DNA of 64,000 bases from Paenarthrobacter sp. A20 (lineage in GTDB: Bacteria > Actinomycetota > Actinomycetes > Actinomycetales > Micrococcaceae), in assembly GCF_024168825.1 (NCBI RefSeq), contig NZ_JALJWH010000001.1, positions 620,001 to 684,000 of the forward strand, written 5' to 3'. The notes under the pieces were generated by a model. That model saw only the letters and a program-made list of their open reading frames with translations, ran no database searches and had not been told where the DNA came from. Shown here piece after piece: positions 1 to 13,105 of this stretch (position 1 is its first letter; each line of letters begins with the position of its first letter). The position numbers were made by a program, and so were the translations under genes.

Positions 1-315
1 GAAGAGGGGGATGAATCCCGTGTTACTCGAAGAGCTCCGGCGAGGCGGTGAGTGCAACATATGCACGCTAAACAACCGCAACGACGCTTCCTCAACAGAA
101 ACATCCGGCCACAGAGCATCCCTATCCGACTCAGGCACCTGAATGCGATCCCATAACTCATCCGGCTCCAGGGGCATCCTGAAAGTTCTGGAACTCCCGC
201 GATCATCGGTGAATATAATTTCGAATTCCCGGTTAACTTCGTTGAAGTTCGCCGTCAGTTCGCGGTCGTTCATTTTCGCAAGCAGGGCAGTGAGACGTTC
301 AGCTGGGGTGGTCAA
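1..315 (-). CDS. Unrecognised protein, N-terminal part, cut by the left window edge
   Basis: A reading frame with no stop runs leftwards from a TTG at 315-313 to the window edge (105 codons). The TTG is preceded by GAGGA about 8 bases upstream, which decides the start; the nearby ATG at 322 is out of frame and hits a stop after seven codons. The visible protein is soluble, mixed-charge and begins with LTTPAERLTALLAKMNDREL; it contains a DELWDRI stretch near residue 55 and a Ser/Arg-rich end. No signal peptide or membrane segment is visible. I do not recognise the family. That it is a real gene is inferred from the ribosome site and the uninterrupted frame. Confidence 0.5.
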   Translation of the reverse strand, partial: MTTPAERLTALLAKMNDRELTANFNEVNREFEIIFTDDRGSSRTFRMPLEPDELWDRIQVPESDRDALWPDVSVEEASLRLFSVHMLHSPPRRSSSSNTGFIPLF

Positions 316-408
316 CAGGCATGTCCTCGCAACTAGTGGGAAGGGAACGCCGCAATAATTCGCTCGTTCCAAGCCTTATGGAAACGGCTGGCCTGTAGGT
401 TGCAATGA

Positions 409-432
409 CCTGGACCTCTGCCTGGACCTCTG
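409..432. repeat. 12-bp tandem duplication
   Basis: The 12-base unit cctggacctctg occurs twice head to tail in the gap between the left-edge gene and the next gene. It is non-coding and looks like a slippage duplication. Confidence 0.6.
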
Positions 433-441
433 GGACGACCA

Positions 442-1536
442 TTAGTCGTTGCCGGTGGCGAGGGCGTCGAGCAGGCGGATGAAGACGGCGATCCAGCCGT
501 AGATGATCACGAAGGCGATGAGTTCAAAGGCTGTGAGGTTGAAGTAGCCCACCGGGAAGAAGAGCACGAGCGAAACGATGAGGGCGGCCAGGAACGCGCC
601 GCAAAGAAGGAAGAAGCGGCGCGGCAGGCCTCTCAGAACAAACGGCGAGGCCAGCAGCAGGAGGATGAAAACGACCGCCATCCCTGAAGCGAACAGCGTA
701 TGCACCAGGAAACTGACTGACAACGGAACCACGCCCACCCCGGCGAGGAGAAGGCCCATGGCCACAAACGCGCCGGAGCAGACCCCTGCGCTCCACGTGT
801 TGACCAGCACGCCCCGCGCTATGAGTGAGCGAAGGTCGCGGTCCAGGTACACGGCGAAGGTGGTGATGAAGAAGCCCGCGACGATCAACGAGAGGTTGAA
901 CAGGCCACTGGATGCTCCACCCAACGTGCCGAGTTGGCTGAAATGGTACTCCCACCATTGGGGGTCCTGGGAAGTGGCCATGCTCGCCACCGTGCTCATC
1001 ACCATGAACAGGACCAGAAGGCCGGACAACGTGCGGGTGCTGATGTCATACACCGAGAGATAGATCCAGTACACGGCCAGTCCGGATCCCACCGCCATTC
1101 CCACGGTCGCCGCGTAGATGTCCACGGTGAGTCCTTGGAAGCTGCGCTGCAGGAGGAGGAAAGTGGCGATAGTTGCGATCGCCGCGATCAAGGCATGGAC
1201 CAGGGCCACGGTTGAGGAGTCAACGATGAACTTCCACGGCGGAAGGTTGAGCCGCCAATGCTGCTCCGGGAGGTACCGCGAACGCCAGTAGCCCACATAG
1301 GCGGCGGACAATCCGAGCACCAGAACCGCGCCCGCCGTCGTTATTCCAAGGGACACGCCTCCCCACAAAGGCGGGGTGCGGCCGAAGAAGATGAGCAACG
1401 CGGCCACGCCGGCCACGACCGCCGCCGAGGACGCCGCCAGAAGGGCTTCGGACTCGTTGGCCACCCGATGCTGCCGGGTTGAACTCCCGGGTGCGGGGGC
1501 AGCAGTTTTGGTGACGTCCGACGCCGGTTCCGTCAT
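442..1536 (-). CDS. Multi-pass membrane protein, DUF998-like
   Basis: This is an integral membrane protein of about 364 residues with roughly ten hydrophobic segments and a short polar N-terminus (MTEPASDVTK). A longer frame exists upstream, but the ATG at 1536 has a GGAAGAG ribosome site and overlaps the stop of the upstream gene as ATGA, so translation is probably coupled. The mid-protein sequence WWEYHFSQLG resembles the HxSxLG region of DUF998 proteins, small polytopic proteins of unknown function; this assignment is from memory of the pattern and is tentative. No enzyme motif or transporter signature is visible. The coupled partner is a small soluble protein, so the two may act together at the membrane. 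Confidence 0.75.
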   Translation of the reverse strand: MTEPASDVTKTAAPAPGSSTRQHRVANESEALLAASSAAVVAGVAALLIFFGRTPPLWGGVSLGITTAGAVLVLGLSAAYVGYWRSRYLPEQHWRLNLPPWKFIVDSSTVALVHALIAAIATIATFLLLQRSFQGLTVDIYAATVGMAVGSGLAVYWIYLSVYDISTRTLSGLLVLFMVMSTVASMATSQDPQWWEYHFSQLGTLGGASSGLFNLSLIVAGFFITTFAVYLDRDLRSLIARGVLVNTWSAGVCSGAFVAMGLLLAGVGVVPLSVSFLVHTLFASGMAVVFILLLLASPFVLRGLPRRFFLLCGAFLAALIVSLVLFFPVGYFNLTAFELIAFVIIYGWIAVFIRLLDALATGND

Positions 1537-1961
1537 GGTGCGGCTCTTCCGCCGGAGCCGCTCCGGTCCTTGTGCTCCTCGTGTTGCAGGTCCTCGGAGG
1601 AGCTCCGGAGCCAGGCGATCGCTTCCGTTTCGGAGGTGAAGAAGCGGGTGGGGCACGGAGGTTCTTGAACGGCCAATTGGTAGTCGGCGAGCATGCGGTC
1701 CACGGGGTTGTTTCCCAACAACGCGATCCTGGAGGCAGCGCAGGGTTCAACGAACACGTCCCGGGCTGCGCGGCTGAGATGAGCGGTGTCGGCCATGGTG
1801 ACCAGCAGGGGATACCTGCTGCCCGCGGCGAGACGGTTCACTGCCTCTACCGCTGCGCGGGCATTGGCGGCCTCGATGCGGACACCGGGTTTCCACGCAA
1901 GGAACATGACGTCCCCGGCCTTGAAGCCGATGAAGTAATCACTGGGGTCCTTCTGAGCCAT
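1533..1961 (-). CDS. Small soluble protein of unknown function, STAS/SpoIIAA-like size
   Basis: The product has about 142 residues and begins MAQKDPSDYFIGFKAGDVMF. The ATG at 1961 follows GGAGACGG; the longer upstream frame has no comparable ribosome site. The pattern (two short strands, then a helix rich in Ala/Arg, then LLVTMADTAHLSRAARDVF and RIALLGNNPVDRMLADY) resembles small STAS-like or DUF7793-type proteins found in Arthrobacter relatives, but this is inference from fold-like spacing, not a firm match. It ends in a charged tail. Its stop codon overlaps the start of the membrane protein downstream, which implies a two-gene operon. Confidence 0.7.
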   Translation of the reverse strand: MAQKDPSDYFIGFKAGDVMFLAWKPGVRIEAANARAAVEAVNRLAAGSRYPLLVTMADTAHLSRAARDVFVEPCAASRIALLGNNPVDRMLADYQLAVQEPPCPTRFFTSETEAIAWLRSSSEDLQHEEHKDRSGSGGRAAP

Positions 1962-2070
1962 AGAACCGTCTCCATCTCTGCAGGACCGCCCGCCCACCAC
2001 GAACTGACTCCACCCTGCACCTGCGGGCAATCACCCGGTCTCATCCGAATAGAGTGATTTTTGCGGTCTC

Positions 2071-3486
2071 TCAGTTCGGGGACGCCGTGTCCACGTTTTC
2101 ATTTTCCGGTTCTTCTGCAGCCGACTCCGCATACGAGGCGGAGACCCGCCGGTAGACCGGAGACAGGAAAGCAATCAGCGCCACGGCGATCATGATGAGG
2201 CCCGCGGCCAGGAACACCAGGGCGATGCCCCGGGAGATGCCTTCACCCAGCAGCGGTTCCAGCTGGGCCGCACCTTCCTCGGACCGGGCATAAGGGATGA
2301 GCCAGAACTGGGCGATCGGGGCAATGAGGAAAGCGGTGATGGGTGCCGCCGCAGACTCGAACGCCATGGCGAAGCCAAACACCCTCCCTTGCCGGGGCAG
2401 GGGGACCACCTTTTGGATGACGGTCTGCTCTGCTGCCTCCACCACGGGAACCAGCGCCATGTAGAGCCAGATCCCGACGATGTAAAGCCACGCCCACTCC
2501 CGCACGGTGAACAGGGCCCCAATGAGCCCCATCAACGCAACAGCAATGAGCATGGTGCGCAACGGGTTGGAACCGAGCCCGAATTTTCCGATCAGTGCGC
2601 CGCCCAGGATGAAGCCCGTAGCGCCTATCGCGAAGACAGTTCCCCACATCTCCACAGAGAACATCTCCAGGCCGTAGGGATCCATCAGGGCCATATAGAC
2701 CCCGCCGATGAAGTTGTTGAACGTGGAGAACAGGATCAGCGCGAACAGCCCGGAAATAGCCATGACGGCAGCCCATGAACCGCGCAGGTCGAATCCACCC
2801 TGGGCGTCGGAGGCGGCTGCCCGTACTTCCTCCGGCAGGCGCAGCGTGAGCAGGTGCCCGAAGGCCAAGGCCGTGAGGACCAGAGCCACAACCACGGTCC
2901 ATCCCATGCCCAGCAATCCCACCGATAGCCCGGATAGCACCGAGGTGACAATGAACATGAGTCCCTGCACCATGCCCACCAGCCCGTTGGCGTTGGCCCG
3001 CCGGTCAGGCTCAATGAGGATGGTGACGGTGGTTGAAAGGGCAATGTTGCGCATGTTCTCCACCACCGCGCCGATCAGGATGATCATGGTGAAAATCCAG
3101 AACCAGGGTTGTGTCAGGTCCAACAGCGCCTGCTCCGGTGTCAGCAGGAACATGACTCCGGACAGGACGAACATCACGAGCGTGAAGGCGGCTGCGAAGC
3201 GCATGACCGCCAGCTTGCGGTATCGGTCAACGAAGGTGCCGAAGCTGATGCTGGAGAGGGCGATCAACAACATGTACGCACCGCCGATGACACCCGTGGC
3301 GATCACGTTCCGGGTCTCCAGGTACACCCAGAATGTTAGGGCGAACCACAGATAGCTTGTGGTGATGTTGGCGAGCGCGGTATTGATCAGGATCCCGGTG
3401 AAAGTGCGGGATCTCTGCGCGGGAGTTCGCACGGAAAGGTCGATGTTGTCGGTAGACGCAGCGGAGGCAGGTTCCTGCTCGGTCAT
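2071..3486 (-). CDS. MFS transporter, MFS_3/EntS-like exporter type
   Basis: This 471-residue protein has twelve predicted membrane helices with a polar N-terminus and an acidic C-terminal tail. The helix 2-3 loop carries GTFVDRYRK, a variant of the MFS motif GxLaDrxGrr. The second half has a DPYGLEMFSVEMW loop and the signature PRQGRVFGFAMAFESAA, typical of the MFS_3 group that exports small molecules such as enterobactin or macrolides. The substrate cannot be inferred. It stands alone: the next gene upstream is divergent and the downstream gap is about 110 bases. Confidence 0.85.
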   Translation of the reverse strand: MTEQEPASAASTDNIDLSVRTPAQRSRTFTGILINTALANITTSYLWFALTFWVYLETRNVIATGVIGGAYMLLIALSSISFGTFVDRYRKLAVMRFAAAFTLVMFVLSGVMFLLTPEQALLDLTQPWFWIFTMIILIGAVVENMRNIALSTTVTILIEPDRRANANGLVGMVQGLMFIVTSVLSGLSVGLLGMGWTVVVALVLTALAFGHLLTLRLPEEVRAAASDAQGGFDLRGSWAAVMAISGLFALILFSTFNNFIGGVYMALMDPYGLEMFSVEMWGTVFAIGATGFILGGALIGKFGLGSNPLRTMLIAVALMGLIGALFTVREWAWLYIVGIWLYMALVPVVEAAEQTVIQKVVPLPRQGRVFGFAMAFESAAAPITAFLIAPIAQFWLIPYARSEEGAAQLEPLLGEGISRGIALVFLAAGLIMIAVALIAFLSPVYRRVSASYAESAAEEPENENVDTASPN

Positions 3487-3563
3487 GCGTCCCAGTAAAC
3501 CACCGGGGCCAACCTGCCGGTAGTATCGGCAGGGAATTCACGAGACCCTTGGGGGATTGTTTT

Positions 3564-4793
3564 ATGACGGAAATTCAGGGGCAGTTGTCCTTCACGAAGG
3601 ACGCCGGCCGGGACTTGGAACTCCAGGAGTATGGCCTTAACCCGGCTGTGGATTCCACCCTTCTTCCCAATGCCGCGGTCCTGAGTGCCCTGCAGAACCT
3701 CGTGAGGCTTGCTACTGAGCTGTGTGGCGCACCGTTCGGCGTGGTCAACATCATCAGTGCCGAGTACCAGCACCAGATCGGCGCCTGGGGCGTCGACCCC
3801 GGGGTGTGCTCGCGTGAGGATTCCATGTGCGCCAAGGTGTTCCTCTCGGGTGAGAGGACCGTGGTGGCGGACGCCTCACAGGACCCCCGTTTCGCGGACA
3901 ACCCCTTTGTCACCGGCGAAATCGGCAACGTCCGCTTTTACGCCTCCGTACCGCTCCAGACCGACTCGGGATTCGTCCCCGGAACCCTGTGCGTTTTCTC
4001 CGACAGGACCAAGGAGCTGCGTCCCGAACAGGTCGGCATGCTGGAGGTCCTGGCCAAGCAAGTTGTGGAACTGCTTGAACTGCAGCACCGCACGGTCCAG
4101 TTGGATCGGACCTACTCCGAGCTCAGGGAAAGCAACGCCAAACTCGCCGGATTCGCCGGCCGGGTGAGCCACGACCTCCGCATCCCATTGACCACCATCC
4201 TCGGGTACGTGGAGTTGGTGGAAGATGACCCGGATGTAGAGCCGGAAAGCACCGCAGCACGATACCTGGACCGCATCGGCGCCAGCGGCCGGCGGATGCT
4301 CGGCATGCTTGAAGACGTCCTGAGCTACTCGCGCGTGGGTGGCGGCATCCGGCCCGCCGAGGTGTCCCTGCGTGAGGTCACCGATGAGGTTGTCCGCGAC
4401 CTTGGAATCGAAAGCCAGAGCATCGTTGATGTTGAGGACCTCAGGCTCCACGCGGACCGAGGCCAACTCCGCACTCTGCTGCAAAACCTCCTCTCCAACG
4501 CCATGAACTACCGCAGCCCGGATCGCGGGCTCCGCATCCGCATCAGCGGCGTCTCCAACTACCACGGGGCCACAATCTTCGTCGCCGATAACGGCAAGGG
4601 CATCAACCCGCAGGACCGTGCCAAGGTCCTGGAACCTTTAGTTCGCCTGCGCCGGCAGGGCGACGGCCCCGGCTCCGGCCTCGGACTTGCCACCTGCAGC
4701 AGCATCGCCAAAGCACACGGCGGCGAACTCACCCTCGGGGAAACCCCCGGCGGCGGAACAACAGTCGCGGTCAGCTTTCCCTCTGGAAGCTAG
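3564..4793 (+). CDS. Soluble GAF-domain sensor histidine kinase
   Basis: The ATG at 3564 follows a GGGGGA ribosome site; an upstream in-frame TTG at 3549 has none. The 409-residue protein has no membrane segment. Residues about 35-170 form a GAF domain (with GAPFGVVNIIS and FYASVPL), followed by a short coiled linker. The dimerisation/phospho-acceptor helix has the H-box SHDLRIPL with His203. The ATPase domain shows the N-box LLQNLLSNAMNY, the G1 motif DNGKGI and the G2 motif GSGLGLAT. It resembles cytoplasmic phytochrome-like kinases. The Cys residues near 82 and 89 could bind a ligand but this is speculative. No response regulator gene lies next to it, so it is an orphan kinase here. Confidence 0.9.
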   Translation: MTEIQGQLSFTKDAGRDLELQEYGLNPAVDSTLLPNAAVLSALQNLVRLATELCGAPFGVVNIISAEYQHQIGAWGVDPGVCSREDSMCAKVFLSGERTVVADASQDPRFADNPFVTGEIGNVRFYASVPLQTDSGFVPGTLCVFSDRTKELRPEQVGMLEVLAKQVVELLELQHRTVQLDRTYSELRESNAKLAGFAGRVSHDLRIPLTTILGYVELVEDDPDVEPESTAARYLDRIGASGRRMLGMLEDVLSYSRVGGGIRPAEVSLREVTDEVVRDLGIESQSIVDVEDLRLHADRGQLRTLLQNLLSNAMNYRSPDRGLRIRISGVSNYHGATIFVADNGKGINPQDRAKVLEPLVRLRRQGDGPGSGLGLATCSSIAKAHGGELTLGETPGGGTTVAVSFPSGS

Positions 4794-4878
4794 GCTCCCC
4801 GGGGTGTCTCCGGTTCCCTTGGCGTTGCACCTGCCATTATTCGAGGCATGACGACGTCGCATTTCCGCTAGGGCACCT

Positions 4879-6336
4879 GTGATGCGGTCCGCCCCAGTCC
4901 GCTCACCGTTCACGATCCTCCTCATGGGCATCGTGCTCCTAACAGCCGCCTGCGTCCCGATGACGGTTCAGCCCTCTTCGCTGACCCCACCAGCGATTGC
5001 GGTCATCGGGACGGCACCTCAGAGGATCATCCCGGGCCCGTCCATTGTTGATATGACCACGCGTACGGCCGGGACCTCTCCGACGGTCGCCACGTGGCAA
5101 TACATCAGCGGCGCAGAGTCTTTCAACAGCAGGCTCGATGCCCGGCTGCTCAGCATTCTTGATGCCCGTGCCGGCGGGCGCCACCAACCCGAGGCCCTGC
5201 CACCCACTCCTTCGGCGCTCCTGTCCGACGGAGTTTCGATCACCCACGAAATCATTTTTGCCGCCGGAAGTGTTGTTGGGTCCAGATTTGTTCAAACAAC
5301 AATGGTTGGGGGCGAGCGGGTCGGGCTCGTCGACGAGATCATCTATCAGGACCTCAGCACCGGAGATGTCACGGACAGTGCCGCTTTGATCAGCCCGGCC
5401 ATGACCGGCACCTTACGGGCAATACTCGGGGAAAACGGGGGGCCCGCGCACCCAGAGCCGCCACCAGGTTCAGCTGTTGCCCCCGGGGTGCTGAACGCCA
5501 TCGCGTTCACCGCCGAGGGGAACCTCAGCGTCACCCTCCACCACGACCCCGTCACAGGTGCGCCAAGGCACCCTGTCACCATGATCGTGAACGCCGAAAC
5601 CACTGGCGAGGTCCTTTCGCCTGCAGGCCAAGCCCTTCGCAGAACAATCATGGCAAAAACACCGCCCCACTTCCCCGCGCCCGCCCCGATGGGCCTTGAA
5701 CATATCGACTGCGACCTCGTCGCCTGCGCGGCCCTTACGTACGACGACGGACCCAACGCCCAAACCACCCGGCTCCTGGGGATACTCGAAAAGCACAAGG
5801 TGTTTGCGACGTTCTTCCAACAAGGCGGATATGTCAGGGCCAATCCGAAGGTGGCCGCGTCAGTGGCAGCAGCGGGCCACACGGTCGCAAACCACACCAT
5901 GAGCCATCCGAACCTGACAAAGCTTTCATCCGCGGGCATTGAGGGCGAGATCAACGGCGCCCGGAAAGAAATCGAAAAGGCGACAGGGGTGGTGCCGGGC
6001 TACTTGCGGCCGCCCTACGGTGCAAGCAATGCCTCGGTCGCCGATGCCGTGGGGTTGCCGCAGATCCTCTGGGATGTCGATTCCATGGATTGGCAATCAA
6101 AGGACAAGGCGGTCTACCTCCCGCGGATCATGCGGCTGGTCAAGCCTGGATCAATCATCCTTCAACACGACGTTCACGCGTCGACGGTGGACGGCCAGGA
6201 TGAGCTGATCACGCAACTCAAGGGCAAAGGCCTTTACCTGGTGACCCTCCCTCAATTGTTCGCCGGCATCGACCTGAAGCCCGGGGCAAGCTACAAATGC
6301 CGGGGCACCACAGCAGGTTGTGTTCCCGGCCGCTGA
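4879..6336 (+). CDS. Lipoprotein polysaccharide deacetylase (NodB domain) with an RsiV-like N-terminal region
   Basis: The product has 485 residues starting at GTG 4879 or ATG 4882. It has a lipoprotein signal: a positive N-terminus, a hydrophobic stretch and the lipobox LTAAC, so Cys25 should be lipidated and the protein anchored outside the membrane. Residues about 90-270 resemble the extracellular part of RsiV/DUF3298 proteins (HEIIFAAGSVVGS, GLVDEIIYQDL). The C-terminal half is a NodB deacetylase: ALTYDDGPN with the paired catalytic and metal aspartates, HTMSHPNL with the H-x3-H metal pair, RPPYG and an ILQHDVH motif. This family removes acetyl groups from peptidoglycan or related sugars. 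It is monocistronic and faces a terminator shared with the kinase gene. Confidence 0.85.
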   Translation: MMRSAPVRSPFTILLMGIVLLTAACVPMTVQPSSLTPPAIAVIGTAPQRIIPGPSIVDMTTRTAGTSPTVATWQYISGAESFNSRLDARLLSILDARAGGRHQPEALPPTPSALLSDGVSITHEIIFAAGSVVGSRFVQTTMVGGERVGLVDEIIYQDLSTGDVTDSAALISPAMTGTLRAILGENGGPAHPEPPPGSAVAPGVLNAIAFTAEGNLSVTLHHDPVTGAPRHPVTMIVNAETTGEVLSPAGQALRRTIMAKTPPHFPAPAPMGLEHIDCDLVACAALTYDDGPNAQTTRLLGILEKHKVFATFFQQGGYVRANPKVAASVAAAGHTVANHTMSHPNLTKLSSAGIEGEINGARKEIEKATGVVPGYLRPPYGASNASVADAVGLPQILWDVDSMDWQSKDKAVYLPRIMRLVKPGSIILQHDVHASTVDGQDELITQLKGKGLYLVTLPQLFAGIDLKPGASYKCRGTTAGCVPGR

Positions 6337-6352
6337 ACTTCCGGAACCGAGC

Positions 6353-6380
6353 GCTCGACGGCGGGAGGTCGCCGTCGAGC
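6353..6380. terminator. Bidirectional terminator hairpin between deacetylase and kinase genes
   Basis: A perfect 11-bp inverted repeat (gctcgacggcg, six-base loop, cgccgtcgagc) lies between two convergent stop codons. It has no strong T-run on either side. Confidence 0.7.
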
Positions 6381-6400
6381 TCTGGCCACCGCGTCCTGGA

Positions 6401-7780
6401 CTACTTGTCGGAGCCCTTCAGCTGGTCCTTTTCAGACTTCTTGTCGCGTTTGCCTTCACTCTTTTTATCGCCGGCATCCTTGCCCGTTAGGGGCGCTTGG
6501 ACGGCGGTTTCCTGGACGGCGGTTTCTTCGAGGGCGGGCGGCTGGAGGGCAGGGGCTGGAACCTGCTCCGGCAGGGTCGTCTCCGGAAGACCGACCACTT
6601 CTGCCGGCACGGCCTCCGCGGGCTCCGGGCCAACGGGTGAAACCGGGACGTCGGGCACGCTGGGCTGCGGTTCTGCCTGTGAGATGCCGGGATCAGCAGG
6701 CTGTGATGGATCCGCTGTGTTGTTGCCTGTCGGAATGATGCCCTGGGAGAAGATCAGCAGGGCGAGCGGAATGGTCACCGCGGCAGCCGCGACGCCCCGG
6801 ACCGTCTTGGGCCGCCGCTTGGTCAAGGCGCGGAGGCCGGTAACGGTCGCCTGCTTCCGGGTCGGCGGCCTAAGCGGGGGCCGGGACGGCACCGACGGCA
6901 GAACCGCAGTCCTTCGTCCCGACTGGATCCCCTCAGCAGAAAGCGCCTGCTCGACTTCATGCGCCCCCGGGCGGTTTTCGGGATCCATGTCCGTCATTGC
7001 CTCAAGGAGCGACCGCAGCGGGGCCGGCAACTCCAACGGGATCTGCGGTGCCCGGTGCAGGCGGGCCGATGCGGTTTCAATGGGTGTCCCCGGAAACTCG
7101 GCCCTGCCCGTGAGGCATTCCAGGAGCACCAGGCCCAGCGAGTAGATGTCGCTCGCGGGAGTCAGCGCCAGGCCCTGTGCCTGCTCCGGGCTGAGGTACT
7201 GGGCGGTGCCTACGGTGAAGCCGGTAGCGGTAAGGCGGTTGTTGTTCATCACCAGCGCCACGCCGAAGTCCGCCAGTTTCACCGACTCGCCCAGCCCGTC
7301 GTCGTCGGATACCAGGATGTTGGCTGGCTTGATGTCGCGGTGGATGACTCCCTGCGCGTGAACCTGCGACAGCGCCCCGGCAAGCCGGATCCCGATGCGC
7401 GTGGTCTCAGGAACGGTGAGGGCTCCTTCGGAGAGCACGGCCCGCAGGTCCCGGCCTTCGGCCAGTTCCATGACCAGATACGCGCGTTCTTCGTCGTTCC
7501 TCGTGTCGACGCCGGCATCCAACGCCGCCACCAGCCCTGGATGGTCAAAGGAAGCCAGAAGCCTCATTTCGGTTTCTTGGCGATCGCGGAAAGAGTCGTC
7601 CCCCGAGCCGGGCAGGAAGATTTTGATGGCCACCTCGCGGCCGAGCAGCAGGTCTGTCGCCTGGTACACGGCGGACATGGCCCCCCTGCCCAGGATTGCG
7701 CCCAAGTGGTAGCGGCCGTCCAGTGTTTCGTCGATGGAATCGGGGACGCGGGAGTCCACGGCCTCGTCATTGTTGCCCAC
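6401..7780 (-). CDS. Membrane Ser/Thr protein kinase (Hanks type)
   Basis: This 459-residue protein has an N-terminal kinase domain (about 22-285): the glycine loop GRGAMSAVY, Lys53 in VAIK, the catalytic loop HRDIKPAN with Asp149 and DFG at 171-173. A linker precedes one membrane helix at about 328-348. The outer part is short, rich in Pro/Glu/Ala, and ends in a highly basic Lys-rich tail (KKSEGKRDKKSEK). There are no PASTA repeats, so it is not a PknB/StkP muropeptide sensor in the usual sense. It is not next to pbpA, rodA or FHA genes. The signal sensed is unknown; a wall-polymer contact by the charged tail is speculation. Confidence 0.9.
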   Translation of the reverse strand: MGNNDEAVDSRVPDSIDETLDGRYHLGAILGRGAMSAVYQATDLLLGREVAIKIFLPGSGDDSFRDRQETEMRLLASFDHPGLVAALDAGVDTRNDEERAYLVMELAEGRDLRAVLSEGALTVPETTRIGIRLAGALSQVHAQGVIHRDIKPANILVSDDDGLGESVKLADFGVALVMNNNRLTATGFTVGTAQYLSPEQAQGLALTPASDIYSLGLVLLECLTGRAEFPGTPIETASARLHRAPQIPLELPAPLRSLLEAMTDMDPENRPGAHEVEQALSAEGIQSGRRTAVLPSVPSRPPLRPPTRKQATVTGLRALTKRRPKTVRGVAAAAVTIPLALLIFSQGIIPTGNNTADPSQPADPGISQAEPQPSVPDVPVSPVGPEPAEAVPAEVVGLPETTLPEQVPAPALQPPALEETAVQETAVQAPLTGKDAGDKKSEGKRDKKSEKDQLKGSDK

Positions 7781-8002
7781 GAATTGTCACGCCCTTCAGG
7801 CCCCTTGGGTGTCACGGACCTGGGTGCTGTCCGTCGTTACCAAGCAACGCCGTCATACAAACTTCACGGTAGTCGCCCGGCCGCCTGCTTCAGCCACTGC
7901 GACTTGAGCAACCCCCAGCCCGATACAGCATCATCCGGTTTCGCCGGATCAGTCATCAGGATACTGATTAAACGGCCGGAAGGACAATGCGACGGCCCTT
8001 CA

Positions 8003-8644
8003 TCAGGCCCCCCGCAGCCGGTCAACGGCCGCACGGAGCGTGCCCGCGCGCACGCCCAGCGACCATTCGGCCACATCCGTGACGAACCGCGTGAAGGCTT
8101 CATAATCGAATGAACCCGCATTGTTCGCATAGGAGCCCACTCCGTCGATCGCCACCCAGATCCGGATGCAGGCCGCGAAGGGATCCTCCACCACGAAGTC
8201 GCCGGAGGCAACACCATCCTCGATGAGGGCGGTCAGTCGGGTGCGATCCAGGTATTCCTGGGCCAACATTGCCTCCCCCAGGGCCGGAGTAAACCGGCAG
8301 AGGTGCCTTGCGTTGAGCCACAACCGGGTGAGCTCAAGGGCGCCACTTCCTTCGATGCGCGAAATCAGGTGGGCCATGCGCCGGAGGGGTGTCCCGGCGT
8401 CGGGAAACAGCTCTTCCCGCTCTTCCGAGACGGCGCGGACGAAGGCCGCGATCACCAGGTCCTCGGCGGCGGGATAGTAATGGCTGATCAGCCCGGGCCG
8501 AACCCCCAGCTTGTCAGCTACGGCACGGAGGGTTATCCGCTCCAGTCCCTCATTCAGGGCGATGGAAGCGGCCTCGGCAAGGATCTCGGCGCGGCGTTCG
8601 TCAGGTAATTTTCGGACGCGTTGGGATGTGGGGCTTGACACCAT
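8003..8644 (-). CDS. TetR/AcrR-family repressor, likely controls the divergent NCS1-hydrolase operon
   Basis: The product is about 213 residues. The N-terminal helix-turn-helix reads ITLRAVADKLGVRPGLISHYY, a standard TetR recognition region. The C-terminal part is an all-helical ligand pocket. The start is uncertain: ATG 8653, ATG 8644 and GTG 8641 are in frame, and only the last has GGGG at a usable distance, so the true N-terminus is somewhere in 8641-8653. It is transcribed away from the permease operon, and two palindromes between them are good operator candidates. By analogy with this family it is probably an autoregulated repressor released by the pathway substrate. Confidence 0.85.
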   Translation of the reverse strand: MVSSPTSQRVRKLPDERRAEILAEAASIALNEGLERITLRAVADKLGVRPGLISHYYPAAEDLVIAAFVRAVSEEREELFPDAGTPLRRMAHLISRIEGSGALELTRLWLNARHLCRFTPALGEAMLAQEYLDRTRLTALIEDGVASGDFVVEDPFAACIRIWVAIDGVGSYANNAGSFDYEAFTRFVTDVAEWSLGVRAGTLRAAVDRLRGA

Positions 8645-8654
8645 GCCCCACATT

Positions 8655-8696
8655 CTATTGGATAAGTGACCAATAGCACGTTGGTCGCATGACCAA
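8655..8696. promoter_or_regulatory. Pair of palindromic operators for the TetR gene
   Basis: Two inverted repeats sit side by side in the divergent intergenic region. The first is ctattgg (8655-8661) with ccaatag (8670-8676). The second is ttggtc-gcat-gaccaa (8681-8696). Both share the half-site TTGGTC/GACCAATA, which fits two dimers of one repressor controlling both promoters. Binding by the adjacent TetR protein is inferred. Confidence 0.65.
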
Positions 8697-8756
8697 TAGC
8701 GTCGACGGACCGGTATCCCAGCGTTGCGAGCCGGTCCTTGCCCGAGAGGAACAGCG

Positions 8757-13041
<4,285 letters not shown>

Positions 13042-13105
13042 GAAGGCCCTGCCGATCCAGGACGCCCGCTGCTCCGAATCACGGTCAAAGGGTGAGGAGC
13101 AGCGG

